Positions 36,845-48,500 of a stretch of DNA of 64,000 bases are shown here, one piece after another (position 1 is the stretch's first letter; each line of letters starts with the position of its first letter). The notes under the pieces were generated by a model. The model ran no database searches, had not been told where the DNA came from, and saw only the letters and a list, made by a program, of their open reading frames with translations. Origin of the DNA: Flabesymbios commensalis (lineage: Eukaryota > Annelida > Polychaeta > Terebellida > Flabelligeridae); contig OZ024902.1 in assembly GCA_964017125.1 (NCBI GenBank), forward strand, positions 36,553,219-36,617,218, read 5' to 3'. A program made the position numbers and the translations under genes.

Positions 36845-37660
36845 TAAGTGATTTCCGGCTTTAAAACTAATTTGTTCAATATGAATTTCAAAATTCAGTT
36901 TAGAGTCCAAATTGACCCCGAGCAGTTTTACGTGGTCTTCTTAAGATAATCTGATTCCCTCTATTTCAGTTTCTATATCATTTTCGCCACAATTTATGAA
37001 TATTGCCTGGAATTTCTCAGGGTTGGCCAGCCTTCTGATTTAGTGTGAACCATGCTATTGCTACTGGGGATTCAGCTTGGAGAATGTCGACAACGAGTTA
37101 CTTGGTGGGCTGTACAGTTGTCATGGTGTTGTCGTCTGCATAATTTACAAGTTCAGCTTTTTTGATAGAATAAAACATGTCATTTAAAATATTTTAAAAA
37201 ATGGGCCCCAATATCATGAATATAGATCCCTGAGGTACCCCCTTGATAATATCAGCCCACTCGCTTCTCTTGTTGCCGACCGTTACCCTCTGCTTTCTTC
37301 CTTCAAGGTAAGAGGTGACCAGCTGAGGCTGAGGTTTTCTAGACCATACGCTTTGAATTTTGCAATTAATAATTTATGTGACATGCAATCAAATGCCTTG
37401 GTGAGGTCCATTAAAATGGCCCCAGCTGAATGATGTTCTCTGATTGTTTTTTTGAATTTTTTTGTTAGAGCTAGTAGTGTATCTTGGCAGCTGTACCCGG
37501 TTCTAAATGCGGATAAGGCTTTGTCAAAAATGTCTCTAAAATAAATATTCAGCTGATCGAAAATCTTCGACAAGCAGGGTAGTATACTGACAGGTCGATA
37601 ATTTTCTTTTTTTTGTTAATGAATTAAAGAACCCAGTGGACCAGAAGTCTATTTTACCAT

Positions 37661-37867
37661 GTTTTAAAGACCATAGCATTAGCAGAATTAGTTGCATTTA
37701 TTGAGAAATCAAGAAATGATCCAAATACATGCCCTGTGTTTGCTTTAACTGATGTACACAGCCAGATTAAAACTAAAATGGGTGTCACTCCAGATAGTAA
37801 AGTTAACAGTTCTCGTTTTAAAGTAGAGTTTGGTAAATGCGAAACTCTACTATTACCATCCGGTTGG
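37661..37867 (+). pseudogene. Coding fragment of unknown family
   Basis: The plus-strand frame reads TIALAELVAFIEKSRND, PNTCPVFALTDVHSQIK and SSRFKVEFGKCETLLLPSGW without internal stops. It resembles, from memory, a widespread uncharacterised invertebrate protein segment (ELVxxIEExR..PVFKLxDL..YxxRLxxLG..SRVHxTRLK) found in orphan or transposon-linked genes. No start, stop context or splice sites define a gene. It lies immediately upstream of the LINE 5' break. Confidence 0.4.
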
Positions 37868-39082
37868 TCTGAGTGGTTTTCTGTATGATTTATTCCACGA
37901 CAATAACTGAGTTCGTCCAATTGAGAACATATCTAACTCCATGTGTGTGTTAAAAATAACTTTTTTCTATGAGCACTATGCACTATGAGCGAACATTTTG
38001 AGATTTGGGCTTAGATGGTCGGATGGACAGTACTGATAAAAATGACGTCTCAATTCACCAGCTTTATTACAATGTCAGCCATCTATTCGTGTGCATGGGA
38101 TATATTAGGTGACCTCACTCGTGCCCTAGCAATACACTTTGACCTGATCTACATGTAGCTAGCACAACAATACCAACCTGTCTATGGCCATGGGCGGGGC
38201 ATGGCGGTATTCGGGGGCTGATATGGCATTGCAAAGGGTAGGGCATTGCAAGGAACTACATAATAAATTCTGTGGTGTTTGACCAACTATGTTGACAATC
38301 ATAGACTGACAGGTTACATGTAGACCCACTGTGCTGTCCCCACGAATGTATGCAGTATGACTATAGACCTTAGCCCATCTGAATGAATTCAACAGTTCCA
38401 TTTTTACTTAAAACTAGAGGCTGCCATTTCACATGTAGGCCTAAGTCTATGTCACATGATCCATGATGTTCAGTGAATTAGTAGGCCAGCAGTATGACAA
38501 AATGTTTGTTGTTTCACGTCTAATTGCACTAAGTGCAGAGATCAGATGGATTAATCAGGTCCTTTTAAATGAAAACATCACTACGATCTGACATTTTTAT
38601 CCCACATATATAGATCTACTGTGCCATTATAAAGGCTTGGCGACAGCTTATTATCTTATAAGGAAGATTTGATGCTATCGAACTAGTATACGTGTTTTAT
38701 AAATTATTCACTCTACATAGTATCAATGTTGGCCCAGCGTTACATATTGTGGACTAACATTGATCCGGCACAAAAGTGACATGTTGTCTGGCGTAGGGAG
38801 TTTTACCTTCAGCTGTCAAGTTGTATGCCACCAGCAGACTCCTTGAGCTCACACATATATGCTATGCATCCACAAGCCCCCTTCTCCCTGACTGATCAGA
38901 TCAACATCAGACAACTCAGTGTGGTGACCAGTCAGTGTCACCTTTAACACTGCAGTCAGTAGACCTCTGACCTCATAACTAATATTCATGATTTCAGCAC
39001 CCCTATCTCTGTCTACGTCTTGAGTGTACACCTGTTATCAAGGTCAGACCTGCAGTCTGCCGTGTCTGGCCTGACTGGCAAG
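37868..39082. other. Upstream region of KAT14; no gene recognised
   Basis: No motif-bearing frame. A diverged CCAGCAAACAC-family core (CAATGTTGGCCCAGCG) occurs at 38724-38760. The distal promoter of KAT14 should lie at the right end of this stretch, but no TATA box or clear CpG-rich patch was seen. Confidence 0.35.
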
Positions 39083-39131
39083 ATGGTTTTACCAGTAGGC
39101 TTCTCTCTTTGCTATTATTGACGACAGCCAG
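39083..39131 (+). promoter_or_regulatory. Candidate 5' untranslated exon end and upstream ORF of KAT14
   Basis: CAGCCAG followed by GTGAGC at 39132 is a strong splice-donor consensus, 300 bp before the acceptor TTTTCAG at 39430 that opens the first coding exon. Just before it, CAAGATGGTTTTACC starts a 12-codon upstream frame ending at 39121. A noncoding first exon ending at 39131 would fit. This is inference from splice consensus only. Confidence 0.35.
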
Positions 39132-39458
39132 GTGAGCTTCCAATCACTCTCCTCAAAAACGTTCTAGGTGAGGTTTATCCAGTCATGTTTTTTTTGTTTC
39201 CCGCTACACTTCTAGAAATTATTCTACATTGAATTCCATCTTACTTTTCAGTGTAATTTTGATGGGGTATTTTTTTAGTATGTCTCATTCTATTACTCCT
39301 CATGCTAATCCTTCTACTATTCAGTGATGATTAAATATCCTACTTCAGGCTGACTGCAATATGTGAATTTGTTTGCTATTAATAATTTCCTAGATATTTT
39401 ATTCGACATGTACCTCGCGTGTGTTTTCAGATAAGTGGATTTAAAGAAACGGAAGACA

Positions 39459-39564
39459 ATGGCAGAATCAGTTGCTGAATTTGGCTCATTTTGCTATTGT
39501 CAGACTGAAGATCGTGATCTTCATATGCTACAGTGTGAAAACTGTAGAAACTGGTTTCATCCGG
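39459..39564 (+). CDS. KAT14: KAT14 coding exon 1
   Basis: Begins at ATG 39459 after an acceptor at 39430 in the 5' untranslated region. Encodes residues 1-35 plus one base, including C12, C14, C26, C29 and WFH of the PHD finger. Donor GTATGT at 39565. Confidence 0.88.
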
Positions 39565-42500
39565 GTATGTAGAAATATTGGTTAAGTATACAAGCTCATT
39601 GAAAAGATATATTTAATGTATTACATGATTATATATTATAGTTATATGGACCAGATTTATATATGAATTTTCTTCGAGTTGGAAAACTCATTTCGAAGTC
39701 AGGATTAATCTTTGATAAGATTTAACCTATTTATTAAGCATGCGACATGTAACCTTTCAAATATTCATATTATTGTTAGGAAATTAGGACTTCATCTAGT
39801 GAAAAAATGTATGAGAACACAGGATATTGCGTAAGATGCAGAAAGACAGTAGAAGTAGAGGGCTCTCCAGTTAACATTAGGGGTTGATGTTATTATAATA
39901 TTTAAATGTTTTAACCCTAACACTTTGCAGCATGTGTGGTTTCCCACTAAGTAATATCTAACAAGTTTTTTTTTCAAAAAACATATGATGAACAAATGAT
40001 ACTAAAAGTCATTATATTACAAAATCAGTCGGTTAGCCATCTTTAAAGCGCAAATAGTATTTTTTTTTTAATTTTTTAGAAATTAGTCGCCCACAGCAGA
40101 ATGCGCTTGCTTTATTTTGGGCGACTCGCCCATAGCAGTGTAAGGGTATTGGAGTGTCCAGCTGTGTAGATGTTTCGTCAACATCACACTGCAATGAGAG
40201 CTGACACTGCACAACTGTTGCCCTGTTGGGCAATTGGGCAGAGAAAAATCACTCATTAGCAAAAATTGTGAATGTATAACTTACATAATATGGAGATATC
40301 AAAGAGCTGAAATAAAAATGATGATTTTGGTTTGATTTTGTCAATTTAAACAATTGATCCCACACATTTACATGTACTATGGTTAAAGCGTCTTTCTTCA
40401 TCATCATCTTGTTAGGTTGTTTGAAACAAGGAAGACCAAGCGCACTGGAAGGGGATGTATTTTTCCATTTCACTTGTGCAGACTGCAGTGTTAATCTTCA
40501 GGAAGAATGTTGTCGAATCAAGCTACAATGGTTTGTACCTGACTACACTGTACTTCTTATTTCTGGTCTATATTGTATTTGAAGCCCAACTTTTAAATTA
40601 AAAAAATGAAGTTTGGCGTTGTCGACGTTAACATTTCCGTGTCAAGTTTTTCATGTATCCTGCGCAAATTTGTTCTGCTTAGTGTGTTCTCAGACAAATT
40701 CAATAATGGCTGAAAAAACAATAAAAATTTATGGCAGATTTATCACATTTCACATTGTGAGCCTAACTAACTTGACAATTTTTCCATACATGTATCACGC
40801 TAAAATTTTTTATGCCTGGTACAAATTTAACCAATTCTCGCACAAGTTTATTATAATGGCTGAAAAAAATAATAAAATGACCAATTTATCTCTTTTTACG
40901 TCTTTAATTTTACTTTGTAGGCGTGATATATCCTGTCCAAATTAGTTCTGCATGTTGCTAATAACCAGTTCTCGAACAAATTTATTAATGGCTGAAAAGA
41001 AATAAAAATTTATGAGAGATTTATCCAACCATCCATATGTCTGTCCCTATTTTTGTTTCTTTTGTTCCTGAAGATCTTGGAAACGCATGGGGTGATTTTC
41101 TTCGAATTGCACACACACATCCCTGAGTGGGTGTAGATGTGTCTTTTGGGGGTTATCACATTTGACCTACTTTTTTACATACATCTCTTGGGCAAAACAG
41201 CTTTTTTTAATATTGCTGATATCTGACGAACCGTGTCAAATAGCTAGACCATTAATATAAAAACAAAATGTGTAGTTTCAGGGTGGGATATGCCCTAAAA
41301 TATTTAAACTCGATCTAATTCATAAGGGCTGACTATCGGCCATAATTAACTTTAATATGCCTGATATCTGGCAAACCGTGCCAGTCTGGCAGATAGCTGG
41401 TCCATCACTACAAAATGTGCTGTTTCAGGGGGGGATATGCTCTGAAAAATTTCAACTGGATCAAATTTAAAATGACAGACTATCCGCCAAAATTCATGTT
41501 TAATATGATCGATTTACTGCTATTTTTTCACACTTTACGTCACTAATTTGACCTTGTGAGCATCATAACTTGACTTGAAAAGTTTTTCATGTATCGTACT
41601 AAAATTTTTTATGCATGTTACTGATAAGCTGTTCTCAGACAAGTTCAATAATTGCTGAAAAAATATTTTGATTTTTGCATTTTACGTCAGTAATTTTACC
41701 TAGTGGGTGTGATTACTTTAGGTGCAATAACGGCAGCAGGGATGCCCCCCCTCTCCACTCAGCAAAAAAATTGAAAATGTATTTCATATTTTCTGGGGGA
41801 GGACCCACAGACCCCTTACCCTTTTTGAATCCCCAAAGCAAATATTCAGACGGAAACCCTTTTTTTCTGGTTTCTTCAACAATTGGCGCTGAGGTCTATG
41901 GGAAGATAACCTCTTTTAGATGAATTTTTCACCTAGTACTGTAAGTATTTTGAAGTCTGTGCAAATTAGCTATATGCATACCATAGAGCAAAATGTGAGG
42001 TGGTTAGGAAATTCTTTGAACAATTTTATTGATAATTTTTAAAATTGCAAAGTAGTTGCAATTAATTACTGCATCACTGATCAGATCAACTTGTCTAAGA
42101 GTGGCTGAAGAATAGGGCCTAATCTACAAGAAATTGTAGGAAGTATGCAAATTGTTCATTTAAACCAAATTACTCCCAACAAACTCGAGAAATCTAACCA
42201 ATGTTTATTTGATTTTGGTTCAGCTGTGCAGATGGTGGGTCATTAAGTCAGTAATTGTTCAATGAACTGGTTATATTTTATTTTAGGCTACAAGTAGTAA
42301 TGCTGGCATTGTACAACCTACAGCTAAAAGAAACTGGCAACTGTGGCTTCTTCAGGTGGCGGGAACATATTTGCTCCTTCATAGCCAAGCATTGGACTAC
42401 TTTTTTTGGACATGACAGGTACAGATTACAAAAAAAAATTGACCTAAATCATAAATTTAAGAATGAAATGTCATGATAACTCTCCTCGGACCGTGTTATG

Positions 42501-45500
42501 TGCTTACCTGTGCGAGCAATAAGTTCATGTGTATTTTTTTTTAATATAATGGCACATTCCTATTCCACCCTTTTACTACTCAGGATTTTTATCAAATTTT
42601 CATTCACTGGAATATGTGTGTCAATGTTAACCCTTAAGAGCACTGAGCTATTCAATTTAAATTTTCAGTCACTTCAAGTTTTGTCTCGCTACTGTGATCC
42701 ACAACTTAAAGTGACTAAACTTGTGTGATTTGCGAAATTTAGGTTGTAACATATATAACATATATAAGCAAAAACTGATTATACAGGTGCTAATAAAACA
42801 CATAATTTCTACTGTAGTCGACATCAGTGTTCTAAGGGCTAAGGGGCCATTAAACAATTATGTAACGCTTGAGGTGGGGGGGTTAAGGGATGTGTCATGG
42901 AGCATAGTCAAAGTAACTTTAAAAAGCATTAAGAAAGGGGGAGGCGAGTAAAAAATTGTCCGAATAAGCATTACGTAATTGTTGAATGGCCCCTAATCAT
43001 CCAAATTTATGAGATAGCCAAGTGTAGGACATGGATTAAAAGCTGAAGGCATCTCAATGCTAATGTAGTACAGTAGAATCCTGTTATAGCGCGAATCGTT
43101 ACACCGCGATATCGGTTATAATAGTGTGTATTTTTTATTCTTGATCACGCCAGTCTGGTTAAAACAGCGCCCATTCACGTTTACAGACGCTGTGCTGACC
43201 AGGCATGTATGCATTCAGTAATCATTGCACCCCTCCCCACCCCTCGCGGCCAGGCCACACTGTTGGCAGGTGCGAAAATGGACAACACGTCAGATTACCT
43301 TCTGACTGCTACTGTTCAAAATGAAATAATAAGTAACAATTCTGTAATCGCGCTATATATGTTATACCGCGGTATATGGTGATCCAGTTACCGCGGTATA
43401 AATTTAAAGCTCCAGGTGAATAAAAGATTCTGAGTTCTGATGATACTATTATGCCTATACCGCGGTATATGGTGACTAAGTTACCGCGGTATTGAATTAA
43501 AAGAGGTGAATAAATGATTCTGAGTTCTGATGATACTGTTAGGCCTATACCGTGGTATAAGGTGATCCAGTTACCGCGGAATGGAAGAGGCGAATAAATT
43601 ATTCTGAGTTCTGAGTGATGATACTGTTATAGACCATCATGAAATAGTAACGTCTGGTATATGCTCATTTAAACAAAGGGGACTATTTAGCGCCAATAGC
43701 CTAATTTAGGAATGACATATAGATTTTTTGATCAGTGTTGATGATTGTTTCTGTCCAACAACTCACCTGTGCGATGCTTGTGCAAGATCACAGCAAGGAG
43801 GACAATACCAATTTGTAGCGTGTATGTAACACATTTAATAAGTACACCTTACTCTCATTAATCACCACTGGCACATTAACTGTCTGGCCGTCTGTGTACA
43901 TTAACAGTACTGGAGCTTAACAGGTCTCCAATTGTGACGGCACGTTACGCAACATTTACAGTCCATTCTTTACTGTGTATACAAAAGACATGTGCTTAGG
44001 CACAATGCCGGGCCAACCTCTCAAATAAAAAAATCTTTATTCCGAGAGGGTATACCATTTAGCGCTAGAGCAGTGGTTAGCAATGGGCAATCAGGATGTT
44101 GATCCAGTATTGAAACAGCGTTGTGCTATAGTCACGCGAGGCGCTATACTATACCTATATCTCTTGTGACCTCAAGAATAATGTACAGTATGGGAAACAA
44201 TATAATTCTAGCAAATTTGGTCAAATCTCAAGGCCTCGTGAATATACGATACAAAGCCCACCCTCATGAATACCTGTCAATCAAACTGTTCCAAAGCGAT
44301 GATTGGTGGGAGGAGATCTCAGCCCGTCCCTATCTCGCATAACACCGTGATGCCCATGAGATAGTGCGAGGTTTTGTCCATGCACACGGGAATAATCAGT
44401 GATATAGTCCACATTCATACATGATAAACAGTTTTCTAATTGTTGCGTCAACGCTGGCATAACATTTTCAATTTGAATTAATTTTGCCAATAAATGATTA
44501 ATGAAATTTTGTATATTTTCAATTCATTATTTATTCCGTTCATTTGTAATAAATACAGTGTTATATCTATCACATAGCATCTACCACTGCCGCGTACATG
44601 TATAGCGTGTCCATATAACCCAATGTATTGACCCAATCAGCGGTAGAATGGTCGTCCCACTATAGCGCGATCCACTTATAACGCGGTCCCATTTTTTGGA
44701 CCCCAACTACCGCGTTATAAAGGGATTCTACTGTATTTTCTCTTGAATATTTTTTTCATAATAGGTCACATGGGTGCGACACAGGTACTCATATAAACTC
44801 ATTTTGCCAATGAGCGTTCACGGGATAAAATAATCCATGCTGTATCCTTGTGATTTTTCCGTTTTTAAACAGAATTACGTTTTCAGGGATTTCATTTTTT
44901 TAGAATTTCTAGGTGTTCAACAAATTTGTGAATTTTGTAAATACAGTCAGAAAAATAAAGCATCTGAGGGGCTGTCACAAGCCAGAAGCAGAAAATTAGT
45001 TCTTTTTTGTCTCTTCCACTGACAAATAATTGCATCCCGTCTGTAACAATCGCATAATTTAGATGACAGCCTACTGTTGTTATGCAATTCCAAAAGTATG
45101 TGATTTTGTACATATCGTTGGCATTGACCTGCGTATCTGCTATGTTAGCTGTCTAGTTATTTTCAATAAAATTGTAGCCTTTTTTAAATTGACGATTTAC
45201 CTCCCAGCAAACACAAGATATTGACCCAACCCAGCAAATACAAAACATTTGTATAACATCTTTACAATGTTGGGCCAACTTTGAAGACGTTAGGCAGACA
45301 ATGTACTAATTATGTTATACAAATGTTTTGTGTTTGCTGGGAATGCTGCTTTAATTGATTCAAAATCTAAGACACTAGCCCAAAAATAAAACAACATCGG
45401 CCCAAATTATGATATCTTAAGTTTATTTCAGTCATCAATAGTATTGAATTTTCTTATACATTAATTTGCTTTTTAATTTAAAATAGGAAAAAGACACATA

Positions 45501-48500
45501 CTTGGTGTGGAACTGTAGCAGGTACGCTTTCTGCAGGTTGTCCTCTGTATTTTCGCTCAGGAACAAGTGTCATCAAAGAAAATGGATGGTGGGCATTGAC
45601 TGACAACAAACCACCTTCATTGGACACAAGTTAGTATAATTGTAACTACAACTATTTTTTTCCAATAGAGAGTGATGGGTGAAGGGGTGTTGAAATTTAG
45701 GTGTATGATACACTCTGAAGCAAAGGACAGAACAGTTTCATTTAGGGTTGAAATCGAATAATAGAATCTTCGATCTTAAAATCTCCAAGACACTGGACTC
45801 TTGTTTAATTTAAAGTTATATTATTGGTCATAATATAATTGTATATTGAGGTCAGATTTATTTTTAATCGTGGTTAGATTCCATAGTGGCATTTGTCCTA
45901 TGCTTGGTTAACATTGAGCCAGCATCGTAGATGGTGGCCCAACATTAAATCGGTGGGCAAATGTGTTTGCTGGGTACCACAGATGAAATTATGATAATGC
46001 CTAAGTTGTGAAAGTTGGTGAGAATTAACAAATTAAATGCTAGACCTTGCATGGTATTTATCTAGATTTAAATTACCTGATGGGAGGGAGAGGTCACAAT
46101 GCAGCAGTACTGTTTGTTTGTACAGTTTTTTTAGCCATCTTATTTACCAAGAGTGGTTTGAAGTAGTGGACCAAGAGTGTTAACTAAGGTCAGTGTGGTG
46201 CTGACTAGGGATATTTTATGTGGTTGGACATGTTGGAGGGTACAAAGGTAAAATATGGTAACGCTGTAAATTATCACACAAAACCTTCAATTACATGAAC
46301 AAAGATTTAAGATACCCGGGACTTAAACCATTAAAAATAACATTTACCTTCCTATTTGTGATAATTCTCATTATTTTTTAATCACGCGACTTTTTATCAT
46401 TATAGCATTTTCATGTTTGTGTGTATAATGATGTTTTGTAGAAACACAGTTGTATGAATAATAGAGACATGTATTTATTGTGACAGTTTCAGCAGGAAAA
46501 AATGCTAGAAGACAGAGAATTGAGAGAACTCCACCGAACAAAGTAGTTGAAGGATTGCGTACAAGAGGTGTGAAGTCTTCTATTCAGGCAGCCATTGAAC
46601 TCAAAGCAAAACGAGACACAATGCAGGTGAAACTTACTTTTCAACAGATTACTTTTTTCTCAACTATCACTTCTGTCATTCATTTTACTTCCCTACTCCT
46701 ATTACTACAGCAAAGAACACTTATTTAGTAGGTGGTGTAAAGGCCCTGTGGGACCTTGTTCAGTGCTTTTCAAGCTCTATTTCAATATTGCTTCGGAATT
46801 AATGACGCTGACCCAATGTTGAGTGCAGTCCTACCCAGCAAACACAAAACATTTGTATGGCATTTATACAACATCGGTCGAGTGTCTTTGACTTTGGTCC
46901 AACATTGTATAAATAATGTACAAATGTTTTGTGTTTGCTTGGTAGTTTAGCCAACATACCAGCTGGGTGTTTATTTTACTATTACCCAAAATAATCATTA
47001 CTAAATGCTGCATTCTGTATTTGGTGTTCTTTTTATTTAGCCATGTCTCGCTAATGCATATGAGTTTCTTTTCATATGACTCGCTGTATTAGCAGGGAGG
47101 GTTGAAAAAACGCTGCATTATACACAGTGCAACACAGTAATCTCAGAAATTTGACCAAATCACATTCAACTCAAATGTGCATCTTTATTCTATATATATT
47201 TTATATAAAAAATTATCATCACTAAATCACACAGCTAATGCATTGTACATGTATTTATGAAACAGGAAACTAAAGAACTCAGGACAGACAAACCAATGCT
47301 GGGACCAAATGCGATGTGTCTAGAAGATTCAATAGATTCTGATGTGGTTTTGGCAATGCCCATGTCATCTACCCCGACAATGTCAACTAGTCAGCATATT
47401 GTTACTCCGGAACATGAAGCCAGTAATTTATCAACTCTTTCTTCACATACTGCTCACACTGACAACAGCCAGGTATGTGCTCACTATTCCACAATTGGGC
47501 CACAATAAATTAACCCTTAGAACACTGTTGTCGACTACAGTAGATATTCTGTATTTTTATTAGCAACTGTATCACCCCTGATAACCAGCTGTTAAAAATT
47601 AAATATGCTTTTAATCTCGAAACACTGATATATTTTGGAACTTAAATTTTACAAATAGCACAAATTTTCAGTCACTTAAAGTTGTGGATCGTGGTAGCGA
47701 GACACAACTTCAAGTGACTGAAAATTTAATTTTTTTAGCTCAGTGCTTTAAGGGTTAATGTTAAGACCGATGGACTTGCCGCTTGTTGCTAAAGTATACC
47801 CTGAGCTCACCGACCACTGCTATGAGCTATCATTTTTCATTACCGACCACATTTTGTGTTTCCCGATGTTTTTTGTATTCCAAGCGCACTGCAATTTGCA
47901 ACCACCTTTGCAACGCGACCACTTGCCACGATTTGTGGGCAGTAGGTCCAAAATACATCTGCCAATGAGCGAGCACTAATATCGAAAACATCGTTCCCAC
48001 GCCTGAGATATGTAGTCGGTCATTCAGTGATCTGATTCACTGTCATGATTTTATCTCCTTACTGTTCCCAGGGCTCCCACACGTCCTGAAAAACCTGGAA
48101 AATTATGGCTGTCCTGGAATGTCCTGGAAAAGTCCTGGAACAACGCAATTTTTCAGATTGTCCTGGAACAGTGGAATTCTGATTAAAATGTTCTGGAAAA
48201 ATAATGGAATGCCTTTGGTCCATGGAATTTGGTTTTTTATTGAAGTCTTTTAGGGACCAGTTAGCATTATACAGGTCCTTAAAAAACTGAATTCTGAAAG
48301 GGGCCACATAAATAAATAAAAATTAGAAGATGTTATGTATTAAGAAATCTTTGATGAAACAGATGGACCATTCAGAAATCACCAGTTCAGTACATATTTT
48401 CGTTTTAGGGGACCACCATTCAAATACCAAAGGGGGGCGGGGGGCTGGAATTTTTTTTAAATAAATATTTTCAGATCAATTTTAGTGATACAGTGTATAA

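Larger units (their letters stand above)
34970..37617 (-). mobile_element. LINE fragment split by a nested insertion
   Basis: On the minus strand, 37617-36845 carries ENYRPVSILPCLSKIFDQL, FRTGYSCQDTLLAL, ILMDLTKAFDCMSHKLL and, near the break, DHVKLLGVNLDSKLNFEIH. The frame resumes left of the insertion at 35243 with NVLRRLSPF and then ILCHFEFCLVVSHFCGK and MEKIQERALRFEYREYNTTY. These are palm-to-thumb blocks of a CR1/L2-like reverse transcriptase. The part between is a 1.3-kb TA-flanked transposon (35528-36844) with another MITE at its edge. Removing both with one TA restores ..NHLNVLRRLS in frame, so the LINE was already here when the transposon landed. The LINE has other stops and lacks its 5' half. 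Confidence 0.85.

Noticed and set aside
40613-40945. 110-codon frame in KAT14 intron 2
   Set aside because: Lies in a diverged tandem repeat; no motif and not needed by the splice model.
46487-46728. 82-codon frame as a separate gene
   Set aside because: Only its first part is coding (KAT14 exon 5); the rest is intron read-through.
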